Origin: Alcanivorax quisquiliarum
GTDB taxonomy: Bacteria > Pseudomonadota > Gammaproteobacteria > Pseudomonadales > Alcanivoracaceae
Length of the DNA stretch: 64,000 bases
NCBI RefSeq assembly: GCF_023051175.1
Contig: NZ_JALKII010000007.1
Span: forward strand, 62,001-126,000
Direction of reading: 5' to 3'
The number at the start of each line of letters is the position of its first letter. Within the stretch, counting starts at the first letter, position 1. The notes under the pieces are model-generated. The model was not told where the DNA came from. It searched no databases and worked only from the letters and a program-made list of their open reading frames with translations. Positions 41,908 through 51,265 of the stretch are shown here, one piece after another. The translations under genes and the position numbers were made by a program.

Positions 41908-43587
41908 ATGAGTGGCTTGCCAGCGCAGACAACAGTTTTGATCGTCGGTGCCGGGCCGACTGGCCTGACACTGGGGATCAGCCTGCGGCAACAGGGTGTG
42001 GATTGTATCATCATCGACACACTGCCCGCGCCGCTGCCGTGGTCACGCGCGCTGGGCCTGCACGCCCGCACCCTGGAAATCTTTGACGCGCTGGGTGTGC
42101 TTGATGCCGTCACCGCCCGCAGCCTGATCTTGAAAGCCGTGCATGTTTACGGCGAACGCGGCCCGCTGTTCAGCCTTGATCTGACCAGCCTGGATGCGCC
42201 ACACCCCCATGTGCTGAGCTGCCCGCAAGCCGAGGTCGAACTGTGTCTGGCGGCGCGCTTCACGGCTCTGGGCGGGATGCTGATTCGCGGCTGCGAACTG
42301 CTCGATTTCCGCCAGAGCGCTGCCGGCGTGCAGGCACGGGTGCGCTGGGCCGAGGCAGAACATCAGCTCGGCGCCGCCCTGATGGTGGGTTGTGATGGCG
42401 CCTCCTCGCGAGTGCGGCAGATTCTGGGCATCAGTTTTGATGGCGTGCGTTACGCGGATCATTTTCTGCTCGCGGACGTGGATATCGACTGGCCGCTTGC
42501 GCGCGATGCAACACACGGTTTCCTGCTTGCCGAGGGCGCACTGATCGCGCTGCCGATGCCGCAGGGCTGGCGGCTGGTGATCAATCAGGGCGCTCATGAT
42601 GATCTGCAACCCATGCCCGATCTGACACCCTTCCGGCGTCGGTTGGCGCTATGCCTGGGCGAAGCGCCGCCGTTGGGGGAAGCGCGCTGGCTCAGCCGCT
42701 TCTCGATCCACCGCCGGCTGGCCGGCCGTTACCGGAGCAATCGGGTGCTACTGGCCGGTGATGCCTGCCATATCCAGAGCCCGCTGGGTGCGCAGGGCAT
42801 GAATACCGGCATTGGCGATGCCTTCAATCTGGGCTGGAAGCTGGCGCTGTACCTGCGCGGGATCGGCGGCGGCGCGCTGCTGGATAGCTATGAGCAAGAG
42901 CGGCGCCCGGTGGCGCGGCAGATGCTCACCGCAGTGGATGTCTTGTCGCGCAGCTCGTTCACTCGCACAGCGCCGCTGCGTGGCGTGCGCGATACCGTGT
43001 TGCGGATGGTCGGCAACCGGCCCGGCTTTTCCTCGCGCCTGCTGCGCCGTGCCAGTCAGCTGGATATTCACTACAGCGGTTCGCCGCTGGTCGGTGCCAG
43101 CGCCAGTATGGTGACGCAACGCCGTCCGGCCGGCCCGGCGCCGGGGGCGAGGGTGCCCGATGCCTTGCTGTCGCCGGTTGGCGAAGGCCCGCCGGTGCGC
43201 CTGCATGGCTGCCTGCGCGAAGCGCGTTTCCAGCTGTTGATTCAGCTGCCACCACACCCCGATCACGCCACCGTGCTCACCCTCTATGCGCTGGCCACAC
43301 GGCTGCCGGAGGATTTCGACGGGCTGCTGGGTGTGCAGGTGATCGCTGCTGGCGAGTGGCCGGCAGAGTTGCAAGATCTCACCCGCAGCGCCTTCATCTT
43401 GTGGCAGGACAGCCAAGGTGCTTTTCAGGCGCGCTTTGGTGAAGGTGGTCATTTATGGCTGGTGCGCCCGGATGGCCATCTGGCCTACCGCGCACCACTG
43501 GCCGATGCAGATCACCTGCTGATGTGGCTGAACGCGGCCCTGCGCCGGCGTAGCAACGCCAGCGCTGCCAGCATCGGGAGCCAGTAG
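41908..43587 (+). CDS. FAD-dependent aromatic monooxygenase (PHBH family)
   Basis: The 559-residue protein has the FAD motif GAGPTG (14-19), the DG motif GCDGASSRVRQ and the GD motif LLAGDACHIQSPLGAQGMNTGIGDAFNL, which define class A flavin hydroxylases. The C-terminal 150 residues form the thioredoxin-like domain of phenol or polyketide hydroxylases. It should hydroxylate an aromatic ring with NAD(P)H and O2. The ATG at 41908 has AAGAGGG upstream. The 3' end overlaps the convergent protease gene by 76 bp. Confidence 0.92.
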   Translation: MSGLPAQTTVLIVGAGPTGLTLGISLRQQGVDCIIIDTLPAPLPWSRALGLHARTLEIFDALGVLDAVTARSLILKAVHVYGERGPLFSLDLTSLDAPHPHVLSCPQAEVELCLAARFTALGGMLIRGCELLDFRQSAAGVQARVRWAEAEHQLGAALMVGCDGASSRVRQILGISFDGVRYADHFLLADVDIDWPLARDATHGFLLAEGALIALPMPQGWRLVINQGAHDDLQPMPDLTPFRRRLALCLGEAPPLGEARWLSRFSIHRRLAGRYRSNRVLLAGDACHIQSPLGAQGMNTGIGDAFNLGWKLALYLRGIGGGALLDSYEQERRPVARQMLTAVDVLSRSSFTRTAPLRGVRDTVLRMVGNRPGFSSRLLRRASQLDIHYSGSPLVGASASMVTQRRPAGPAPGARVPDALLSPVGEGPPVRLHGCLREARFQLLIQLPPHPDHATVLTLYALATRLPEDFDGLLGVQVIAAGEWPAELQDLTRSAFILWQDSQGAFQARFGEGGHLWLVRPDGHLAYRAPLADADHLLMWLNAALRRRSNASAASIGSQ

Positions 43588-44909
43588 CCGGCACCGCCGC
43601 TGCTGCGGCTGGGCGCCGGGCGGTCGGTGAATGTGAGCATGATCGTGCCCGCATTATTGTCACCGCGATAATCGTGCTGCTGCTGGGTGACGCGCACCGT
43701 GAGCGGGGTGCTCAGTTCGGTATCACCAAGATGGGCGATATCCATGCTGATCGTGTGCGCGCTGCCGTGCCCGAGCGGCTGGCTCAATTGGCAGTTGATC
43801 GTCGCGCCCGACTGCTGGCAACTGGCACCCTGAAAATTGTCGATATTGAGCCCGGCAGGCACCGCGAGGCTGAACGCAATGCCATCGGCAGTGGTGCGCA
43901 GGCTTTCGTTGCGCACTTGCCAGCGCACCGTGGTGGTGGCACCGATGCCGGCGCGCACCCGATCAGGCAGCGAGGTAGCGATATCCACCAGCGGTTGGCC
44001 CAGCGTGGTCGCAGCCTGTTCCAGCCAGCCGATATAACCGGTGACATCGGTGTAAACGCCCGGCGGGTTGATGACGCCGCAGGCCTTGCCAAAGCTGGTC
44101 AGGCCGAGCAGCCGGCCAGTGTCCGGCGTGCCGCGAACAAGCGGGCCGCCGCTGTCGCCCGCGCAGGTATCCGGCGCCGGAAGGCTCGGCCCGGCACCGG
44201 CTGCGCAGAGCATCGTAGCGGTGATCGCGAGCCGAGAGGTGTAGCTCCGCCATTGGCTGCGGCACTGCGCGTGCGGGATATAATCCAGCGCCACCTGCTG
44301 CAAGCGTTGCGGCAACTGGCCTGATGCATCGGTTGTTCCCCAGCCCGCTACTTGCACAGCGCCACGCCGGGCCGCTGCCGGCAGGCGCTCCAGCGCGGCG
44401 ATATCGGCAGGCGCGCCGAGCACTGGAAAGCGTGCCGGGTGCAGCGCGGTATCCAGCTTCACCAGCACAATATCGTGTTCATAGAGCTCGGCGCCCGGCT
44501 GGTAATCGGGGTGCGGCAGAATGCGTACCTCACCACTTTGTTCCACCGCTGTGGCGTCAAAGTCGGCCGTGCTGATTGGGCGTGACATCGGTTCCAGGCT
44601 GGCGTGCAGCTCGGTGATTCTGGTGGTGCCGACAAACACGCAGTGCGCAGCCGACAGCAGCAGCTCCGGCGCGATCAGCACACCACCGCAGAACTGCGTG
44701 ACAAAATCCGGCGAGCCCGCGGCCACATAGGTGATCCAGGGCCAGTCGCCGGGGCGGGCATCCGAGCCGTGATAAATCCGGGGAGTGATGGCGGGTGCAG
44801 GGATATGGGGGCTGGCATCGTTGCTGATATGGAGGCCTGCATAGGCACTCGCATGGCTATTCGCGTGGCTGCACAACAACAGCAGGCCGGCCGTCAGGGC
44901 ACGGTACAT
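43512..44909 (-). CDS. Secreted trypsin-like serine protease with GlyGly-CTERM sorting tail
   Basis: The 465-residue protein has a signal peptide, then a trypsin domain with catalytic His in LSAAHC, Asp in YEHDIVLVKL and Ser in CAGDSGGPL. A beta-sandwich region follows, with repeats of the kind in secreted adhesins. The tail SSGGAGYWLPMLAALALLRRRR fits the GlyGly-CTERM signal (a Gly-Gly, a helix, an Arg cluster) processed by rhombosortase. ATG 44909 is preferred over TTG 44927 because GGAG lies eight bases upstream. The 3' end overlaps the monooxygenase gene. Confidence 0.92.
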   Translation of the reverse strand: MYRALTAGLLLLCSHANSHASAYAGLHISNDASPHIPAPAITPRIYHGSDARPGDWPWITYVAAGSPDFVTQFCGGVLIAPELLLSAAHCVFVGTTRITELHASLEPMSRPISTADFDATAVEQSGEVRILPHPDYQPGAELYEHDIVLVKLDTALHPARFPVLGAPADIAALERLPAAARRGAVQVAGWGTTDASGQLPQRLQQVALDYIPHAQCRSQWRSYTSRLAITATMLCAAGAGPSLPAPDTCAGDSGGPLVRGTPDTGRLLGLTSFGKACGVINPPGVYTDVTGYIGWLEQAATTLGQPLVDIATSLPDRVRAGIGATTTVRWQVRNESLRTTADGIAFSLAVPAGLNIDNFQGASCQQSGATINCQLSQPLGHGSAHTISMDIAHLGDTELSTPLTVRVTQQQHDYRGDNNAGTIMLTFTDRPAPSRSSGGAGYWLPMLAALALLRRRRAAFSHISR

Positions 44910-44966
44910 CACAGGCTCCGTTTTCAACAGGATCAGAAATTACCCCAGCGGTCTTTTACGAGTGAG

Positions 44967-45917
44967 CTACAGGCGCAATGGCGGTGCATGGATCAGCTCA
45001 CGGGCTTCTTCCTGGGCGCCGCGCTGGAAGGTTGCCGTCAGGTGATCCAGCACCAGATCCAGGCTGGTTTCCCGCGGCACCGGGGCCATCACCGCCGTGA
45101 AGGGCGGGGCAATGGCGCGTAGCGCCGTCAATACACGCTCGCCATGGCCAACATCGGTATCCGGCAGCAACAGCACCAGGCAATGCTCATCCGCCCGCGC
45201 GCCGATATCACTGCGGCGCAGCCGCTGGGCAAAGCTGTTGGCCAGCGCGGGCAACTGAGCCGGATCATGCGGGCGCAGCAAAATGGCCGTCAGCGGGCTC
45301 GACAACCGCTCGTGCAGTGGCTGCAACCAGCCTGCGGTATGAGCCAGCGCTGTGCGGCTGAGCAAGCCGGTTTCAGGGTCCTGCCAGGTGGCCGCCTCGG
45401 CCCGGCGTGTCAGCACCATATTGCGATACAGCAGCAGGCCGAAATACAGCGCACAGGTGAGCATGACCGCCAGCAGAAACAGCGTGCTGGGTGAAAGCGG
45501 CAGCGCACCGGGCTCCTGCCGCAGCGGCAGCACCACCGCCAGAATCACCACGGCGCCCGCCAGCATATACAGAAAACGGCGCAGCCCGCCGAGCAGGCCG
45601 GTGCTGAGCACGGCAACAATGATCAGCGCAAGCGTGGGCGGCGGCTCGGCCGGATCAAGCAACAGCAGCACCCCCAGCGCGAGCAGGTCAAGCACGCTGG
45701 CGGCATGGATGGCGCCGGTAAACGAGCGCGCCATCAGCAGCGTGTGCAGTAGCAGATAAATCACCAGCATTGTTGCTGGCACGGCTTTGGGCACGGGCAG
45801 GTGCAACGCCGGCAGCGCGGCGAAATAAAGCGTAGCCAGCATGGCGAACAAGGCGCGGGCGGCAAATTGCAGCGTGTTAAGGCCGCGATCAGTGGCAAGC
45901 GAGCTGGGCAGGTTCAT
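44967..45917 (-). CDS. Membrane protein with degenerate GGDEF domain
   Basis: The 316-residue protein has about six membrane helices (residues 15-165) and a C-terminal domain with the GGDEF-family entry motif DPETGLLSRTAL. The active-site loop should read GGDEF but is RADEH (241-245), so diguanylate cyclase activity is very unlikely. It may be a sensor or a binding protein. It is divergent from ppc across 205 bp. Confidence 0.75.
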   Translation of the reverse strand: MNLPSSLATDRGLNTLQFAARALFAMLATLYFAALPALHLPVPKAVPATMLVIYLLLHTLLMARSFTGAIHAASVLDLLALGVLLLLDPAEPPPTLALIIVAVLSTGLLGGLRRFLYMLAGAVVILAVVLPLRQEPGALPLSPSTLFLLAVMLTCALYFGLLLYRNMVLTRRAEAATWQDPETGLLSRTALAHTAGWLQPLHERLSSPLTAILLRPHDPAQLPALANSFAQRLRRSDIGARADEHCLVLLLPDTDVGHGERVLTALRAIAPPFTAVMAPVPRETSLDLVLDHLTATFQRGAQEEARELIHAPPLRL

Positions 45918-46122
45918 AGGATTATCATACTTGGAAAGGATGTCTGTTATGTTGCGACAAGTGAGCGAGAGAAGGAAGCTGCTGCCGCAGAGGCCGGGCG
46001 GATAACTGTAAAACGCACCGCACCAGGCGGCAGCGATGCGGTGGTACAGGCACAATGATACTGTCTGTCGTGTTGCTTACCGTAAAAACGGGGCGAGTAT
46101 TTTGCCGGAAGGAGAAAAAAAC

Positions 46123-48795
46123 GTGGCGCAAGACCTCCATGCACCGTTACGCGATGATGTGCGCAGGTTGGGCGAAATGCTGGGTGACACACTGCGCGAT
46201 CAGCAAGGGGACGCGCTGTTCGATACTGTCGAGCGTATTCGTCAGGTCGCGGTAGCGGCACGCGCCGCCGGCGTGGTGGACATGGCGCGTTTGCGAGCGC
46301 TGCTGGAGCCTTTGGATGAACAGCAGTTGCTGGATGTGGCGCGAGCCTTCAGTCAGTTTCTCAATCTGGCCAATCTGGCCGAACAGCAGCACCGGGTGCG
46401 GTTGCGCCGCCAGCGGCAGGGTTATGCTGCCGATGCGCCGGAGGCGGACAGCCTGCGCGATGTGGTGCAGCGGCTGCTGGCGGCCGGCAACAGTGTCGAG
46501 GCGGTGCGTAATACGCTTGGCGAACTGTCCGTCGAGCTGGTGCTGACCGCACACCCGACCGAGGTATCGCGCCGCACCCTGATACGCAAATACGATCAGA
46601 TGGCGGAATTGCTGGCCGGGCTTGCGCGCACCGATCTGGGCGATGATGAGCTTGAGCGCTGCCGTGCTGCACTCAAGCGCGCCATTCTTTCTGCCTGGTG
46701 CACCGACGAAATTCGCCGCGAACGGCCGACCCCGGTGGATGAAGCAAAATGGGGTTTTGTGACGCTTGAGCAATCCCTCTGGCACGCGCTGCCGGCGTTT
46801 TTATCGGAGCTGGATGACGTTGCCGAGGAACTGCTGGGCGGGCCGTTGCCGCTGTCGGTGGCGCCGGTGCGGTTCGCCTCCTGGATGGGCGGTGACCGTG
46901 ATGGCAATCCCAACGTCACCGCGCAGGTCAGCCGCGAAGTGTTGCGGCTGGCGCGCTGGATGGCAGCGGATCTTTACCTGCGGGATATCGAAGAACTGCT
47001 GGCGGATTTTGCCATGCACGACGCCAGCCCGGCACTGCGTGCGGTAGCCGGTGACGGGCCGGAACCGTATCGGGTGGTGCTGCGCGGTTTGCGCGAAAAA
47101 CTGCGTAACACCCTGCGCCATATCGAGGCGCAACTGGCGGGCGAAGAGCCTGCCGTGGACGATATTGTAGGCGGCCGCGATGATCTGCTGCAGCCGTTGT
47201 TGCTGATCGATGCGTCACTGCGCGAATGCAATATGGCCGCGCTGGCGGACGGTGCGCTGAGGGATACCCTGCGGCGCCTTTACAGCTTCGGTGTGTGCCT
47301 GCTGAAACTGGATATCCGTCAGGAAGCCTCACGCCACAGCGCGGCACTGGATGCCATCACCGGTTATCTGGGCCTGGGCAGTTATCAGCAGTGGGATGAA
47401 GCCGCCCGGCAGGCATTCCTGTTGCGCGAATTGCAGGGCCGCCGACCGCTGGTGGATGAGCGTTTTCTCGCCAGTGCCGAGTGCACCGATGAGGTACGCG
47501 AAGTGCTCGATACCTGCCGCGTAATCGCCACGGAATCCCCGGAGGCGCTCGGTGCCTATGTGATTTCCATGGCCCGAGCCCCGTCGGATGTGCTGGCAGT
47601 GATGCTGCTGCAACGCGAAGCCGGCGTCAGCCAGTTGATGCGCGTGGTGCCGCTGTTTGAAACGCTGGCAGACCTGAACGCCGGCCCCGCCACCTTGCGT
47701 GCGTTACTGGCGGTGGACTGGTATCGCCAGCAGGTGCAGGCGCAGGGCGGGCAGGAAGTGATGATCGGTTATTCCGATTCTGCCAAGGATGCCGGCTTTC
47801 TGGCCGCCGCCTGGGCGCAGTACCGGGCGCAGGAGCAGCTAGCCGCCGTGTGCGCGGAATACGATGTGCCATTGACGTTGTTTCATGGCCGGGGCGGCTC
47901 TGTCAGCCGGGGTGGCTCGCCTACGCGCATGGCGCTGCTGTCGCAGCCACCTGGCTCCGTGGCCGGGCGCATCCGCGTGACCGAGCAGGGCGAGGTAATT
48001 CGCTTCAAGTACGGCCAGCAGCAAGTGGCCATCCATAATCTTGAACAATATGTGGCCGCCACACTGGAGGCGACGCTGGCGCCACCAACGGGCGCTACCG
48101 AAGCATGGCGCGCCGAGATGGCGCGGTTGACGCAGGCATCGGTGCCGGCCTATCGCACCGTCGTGCAACATACACCGGAGCTGGTGCGCTACTTGCGCAC
48201 CGTGACGCCGGAGCAGGAGCTGACCCGGCTGGCGTTGGGCAGTCGCCCGGCGCGGCGCAGCAATGACGGCGGGCTGGCATCGTTGCGTGCCATCCCCTGG
48301 GTGTTCGCCTGGACACAAATGCGGCTGATGCTGCCCGCCTGGCTGGGCACCGATGTTGCGCTTGCCGAGGCACTGGCGGAGCCGGCGCGTGCGGCAACGC
48401 TGCAAGCGATGCAGCGCGAATGGCCCTTTTTCCAAGGCGTGCTCGATATGCTGGAAATGGTGCTGGCGAAAGCTGATCTCGCCGTCGCGAGCTATTACGA
48501 AGAGCGCCTCACCGATGACCCGGCGTTGCACGCACTGGGCGCCAGCCTGCGCGAGCGGTTGAGCACCACCATAGATGCCCTGCGGCGCATCACCGGCCAC
48601 TCCGATCTGCTTTCCAACAACGAAGTGATGCGCTGGTCGATCACCGTGCGTAACCCCTATACCGATCCGCTGCACTTGTTGCAGGCTGAATTGATGGGCC
48701 GGCTGCGTGAGCAGCCCCAGGCGGACGACCGGCTGGAAAGTGCGCTGATGGTCACCATCACCGGCATTGCTGCCGGGATGCGCAACACTGGCTGA
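46123..48795 (+). CDS. ppc: Phosphoenolpyruvate carboxylase
   Basis: The 890-residue enzyme carboxylates phosphoenolpyruvate to oxaloacetate and replenishes the TCA cycle. Hallmarks are LTAHPTEVSRRT (catalytic His about 144), SWMGGDRDGNPNVT, GYSDSAKDAGFLAA and HGRGGSVSRGGSP, with the C-terminal NTG. Start: GTG 46123 with AAGGAG eight bases upstream; earlier in-frame starts add an unlikely extension. The gene is monocistronic; no terminator is obvious. Confidence 0.96.
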   Translation: MAQDLHAPLRDDVRRLGEMLGDTLRDQQGDALFDTVERIRQVAVAARAAGVVDMARLRALLEPLDEQQLLDVARAFSQFLNLANLAEQQHRVRLRRQRQGYAADAPEADSLRDVVQRLLAAGNSVEAVRNTLGELSVELVLTAHPTEVSRRTLIRKYDQMAELLAGLARTDLGDDELERCRAALKRAILSAWCTDEIRRERPTPVDEAKWGFVTLEQSLWHALPAFLSELDDVAEELLGGPLPLSVAPVRFASWMGGDRDGNPNVTAQVSREVLRLARWMAADLYLRDIEELLADFAMHDASPALRAVAGDGPEPYRVVLRGLREKLRNTLRHIEAQLAGEEPAVDDIVGGRDDLLQPLLLIDASLRECNMAALADGALRDTLRRLYSFGVCLLKLDIRQEASRHSAALDAITGYLGLGSYQQWDEAARQAFLLRELQGRRPLVDERFLASAECTDEVREVLDTCRVIATESPEALGAYVISMARAPSDVLAVMLLQREAGVSQLMRVVPLFETLADLNAGPATLRALLAVDWYRQQVQAQGGQEVMIGYSDSAKDAGFLAAAWAQYRAQEQLAAVCAEYDVPLTLFHGRGGSVSRGGSPTRMALLSQPPGSVAGRIRVTEQGEVIRFKYGQQQVAIHNLEQYVAATLEATLAPPTGATEAWRAEMARLTQASVPAYRTVVQHTPELVRYLRTVTPEQELTRLALGSRPARRSNDGGLASLRAIPWVFAWTQMRLMLPAWLGTDVALAEALAEPARAATLQAMQREWPFFQGVLDMLEMVLAKADLAVASYYEERLTDDPALHALGASLRERLSTTIDALRRITGHSDLLSNNEVMRWSITVRNPYTDPLHLLQAELMGRLREQPQADDRLESALMVTITGIAAGMRNTG

Positions 48796-49314
48796 CAGCG
48801 TTCGCGGCGTGGGCGGGGTGGGCACGCGAGCTCCGCCGGCTTTGGTGCTGTGCCTGCGGTCGGCTTTTCGGCATGCCCGCGGTCTGCTGCCCTGCGGAAA
48901 GTTGAGCTGCTTTCAGCATATTTCTTGCTCTGTTTCTCTCATCAAAAGGTAACTTTCAGCGACAGGCTGTTTTCCATCGAAAGACTTGCTCTCCAACAGG
49001 CGAGCCTGGTTTTCCCGACATCCTCTGGCCGGGGTAGCACTTTTCCTGACTGTTTTTGAATGTTTTGTTAAAAAACTTTTTTGAAAGCGCTTCTGGAGAT
49101 TTTAGAAGGCGCGAGTCACGCCGATCTTTTACCCCCTCCAGCGGTGCTGCACCGTGCTACACAACGCGCCCGTGCCTGTTTTCAATGAGCGCTGCCACCC
49201 CTATCTGGCAGTGGTTGCCGGTTCGCACCGGGATTACCTTTCCTCGCGAAGGTGGAAACGCCTTCGCCGTGACCGTCTTTCCTGGCTGTTGCTCTTCTGC
49301 GAGAGGAAAATTCC
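48796..49314. other. Intergenic region, AT-rich in the middle
   Basis: About 520 bp lie between ppc and a lipoprotein gene. AT-rich tracts around 49050-49085 (including A6/T6 runs) contrast with the surroundings and may hold the promoter of the lipoprotein gene. A GCGCTTCT/AGAAGGCGC imperfect hairpin lies at about 49086-49112. No gene recognised. Confidence 0.55.
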
Positions 49315-49998
49315 ATGAACAAGGTAAAGATGCCGGGCTCGTTTGCCATTATTTTCATGGCGCTGTTGATCAGCCTGACAGGCTGCGGTGGCAGCTCTTC
49401 TTCATCCAGTGGCGGGGCGCCCTCGGCCGATACGGGTGGCGGTGGCGGCAATCCGGGCCCCGGGGGCGGCACCGGTGGTGAAGACGATGATGACAACGAC
49501 GAAGATAAAGAACCTGGCGATGATCAGCCGGGCGGGGGGACAGGGGCATTGCTCACCTTCACCGGTGGCTTTTCTTCGTTGACGAATCACTATGCCTACG
49601 ATACCGAAGCATCGTTTCTCCACTCGCCTGGCGCCAGCTACCTTGCGCATGGTGAATGGGTGGCGGGGCCAGGTGAAGACAGACTAATCGTGCAATACAG
49701 CGAGGTGTACACCGTCACGACCTACCCGATCGTGCTCAAGGTCTATGCGCAGGGCGGTGCGGGCAAGCTGGATATCAATGCCAACCCCTTCCCGGAAGAA
49801 CATGCGTATGAGACGTGCATGATCGAGAATTACGATCCCTCTCACCCCGATGTCGAGTACTGCACCACCTGGGGCATTGCGGTAGACCGGGCAGGCGGCA
49901 CGATAACCTTCAACAACACGCCGCTCTATGGTTTCAATGGCAGCGGCCGGACCGGCACGCTGAGCGGCAAACTGCATTTTCCGTATATGTCGCCCTGA
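49315..49998 (+). CDS. Lipoprotein with Gly/Asp-rich linker
   Basis: The 227-residue product has a lipoprotein signal (SLTGC then GGSSSSSS), a low-complexity Gly/Ser/Asp linker (about 25-72, with GGGGGN and EDDDDNDEDKE) and a C-terminal domain of about 150 residues with two Cys (TCMIENY and EYCTTWG) that could form a disulfide. No domain recognised. GAGAGGAA lies just upstream of the ATG at 49315. Confidence 0.75.
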   Translation: MNKVKMPGSFAIIFMALLISLTGCGGSSSSSSGGAPSADTGGGGGNPGPGGGTGGEDDDDNDEDKEPGDDQPGGGTGALLTFTGGFSSLTNHYAYDTEASFLHSPGASYLAHGEWVAGPGEDRLIVQYSEVYTVTTYPIVLKVYAQGGAGKLDINANPFPEEHAYETCMIENYDPSHPDVEYCTTWGIAVDRAGGTITFNNTPLYGFNGSGRTGTLSGKLHFPYMSP

Positions 49999-50045
49999 TC
50001 AGGCACGTCGACCGATGCAGCCATCGCCGGTAGCGCCAGGGCGCG

Positions 50046-50270
50046 CTAGCGGTGATGGCTTTTGCCGTCACAAATGGGTGTCGTTTTAGTTCTTCCGCAG
50101 CCGCAAAAAAACACAATCTGATCCCGCACCGCAGTAAATCGCACGGGTGTGGCGCCCTGGCAGGAATACCGGTCACAAAAAGGGCGCTGATCGCTTTTGC
50201 CACAGGCACACCACAGGCGCGTTTCGCCTTTTTCCATGGCTACCGGTCGTGGATCGCTGGATCGGCTCAT
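50046..50270 (-). CDS. CDGSH-type iron-sulfur protein with altered ligands
   Basis: The 74-residue protein carries two CDGSH-like motifs. The second (CGCGRTKTTPICDGKSH) is near-canonical but with an extra residue before Ser-His. The first (CACGKSDQRPFCDRYSC) has Cys where the ligand His is expected. CDGSH motifs bind a [2Fe-2S] cluster by three Cys and one His; here one site could be four-Cys. Probably electron transfer or cluster delivery. It is divergent from olsB. Confidence 0.82.
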   Translation of the reverse strand: MSRSSDPRPVAMEKGETRLWCACGKSDQRPFCDRYSCQGATPVRFTAVRDQIVFFCGCGRTKTTPICDGKSHHR

Positions 50271-50286
50271 AAATCGTGTCTTTGAA

Positions 50287-50304
50287 CTGTCATAAAATCT
50301 TCAT
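50287..50304 (+). promoter_or_regulatory. PHO box upstream of olsBA
   Basis: CTGTCATAAAATCTTCAT matches the E. coli pstS PHO box (CTGTCATAAAACTGTCAT) at 15 of 18 bases: a perfect first 7-bp repeat, A4 spacer and a 4/7 second repeat. It lies 56 bp before the olsB start, a normal position for PhoB activation. Confidence 0.7.
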
Positions 50305-50359
50305 TCTGTAGCAATCGCCACCGCAGAGACTGCACCCAATACAACAAGGGAGTGCAGGT

Positions 50360-51265
50360 ATGCTTGCGCAGACCGCCGTGAAAATCAAAGCATTCACGCC
50401 CCAGATCAGACAAGCGCTGGCCAAGCCGTTCACGGCCACCGCAGACCGGTTCAGGCCTCAGGGAGAGGAGGCAGCGTCCGCGAAAGCGATGCGTGCCGCA
50501 GGGGAAAAAGAGACGGCCCGATTTACCGCCTGGTTCAGCCGCTCGCGGCGCGAGATCATGCGCGCCCAACGGCTGCGTTACCGGGTGTTCAGCGAAGAAT
50601 ACGGGGCCAATATCAAGGCACCTTTCGGCCTTGATCGTGACCGTTTCGACAAACATTGCCTGCACCTGATGGTGCGCGACAACCACACTGGCGAGCTGGT
50701 CGGTTACACGCGCATCCTGACGCAATGCCGGCTGGAAAAAACCGGTGGCTTTTATTCCGCCGGGGAATTCGAGCTGGGCATGGTGGCGCAGCTCAATGGC
50801 CGTGTCGCCGAGATCGGCCGCACCTGTATCCACCGCGATTATCGCGGCGGCGCCGTGATAACGGTGCTGTGGGCGCGGCTGGCGCAGTTCATGCTTGAAG
50901 AAAATATCCAGTACCTGATCGGCTGCGCCAGCCTGGCGCTTGGCGAAGGTTATGATGTGGCTGGCATCACCGCGCAGATTCGCGATAGCCACTTCAGCGC
51001 GTCACACCAGCGGGTGACACCGAAACGCCCGGCGCCGCCATTGCCGGCGGCAGCCGAAGGCAGCGAGGAGCGCAACAAGCGAATGCCGCCGCTGCTGAAA
51101 GCGTACCTGCGCATGGGCGCTGAGATCTGCGGCGAACCGTGCTGGGACCCGGAGTTCAACTGCCTCGATTTCTTTGTGCTGATGGCGGTGGATCGCCTGC
51201 CGGCACGTTATGTGCAGCACTTCATGCAGCCCCGTTCCACCCCGGCGTTGTCGCAAGCCGTATGA
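50360..51265 (+). CDS. olsB: Ornithine-acyl-[ACP] N-acyltransferase (OlsB)
   Basis: The 301-residue GNAT-related enzyme attaches a 3-hydroxyacyl chain to the alpha-amino group of ornithine, the first step of ornithine-lipid synthesis. Family features are AQRLRYRVFSEEYGA, FDKHCLHLMVRD, GELVGYTRI, AEIGRTCIHRDYRGG and LIGCASLALGEGYDV. The long N-terminus (about 65 residues) is variable in the family. It overlaps olsA by the ATGA junction, so the two are translated together. Confidence 0.9.
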   Translation: MLAQTAVKIKAFTPQIRQALAKPFTATADRFRPQGEEAASAKAMRAAGEKETARFTAWFSRSRREIMRAQRLRYRVFSEEYGANIKAPFGLDRDRFDKHCLHLMVRDNHTGELVGYTRILTQCRLEKTGGFYSAGEFELGMVAQLNGRVAEIGRTCIHRDYRGGAVITVLWARLAQFMLEENIQYLIGCASLALGEGYDVAGITAQIRDSHFSASHQRVTPKRPAPPLPAAAEGSEERNKRMPPLLKAYLRMGAEICGEPCWDPEFNCLDFFVLMAVDRLPARYVQHFMQPRSTPALSQAV

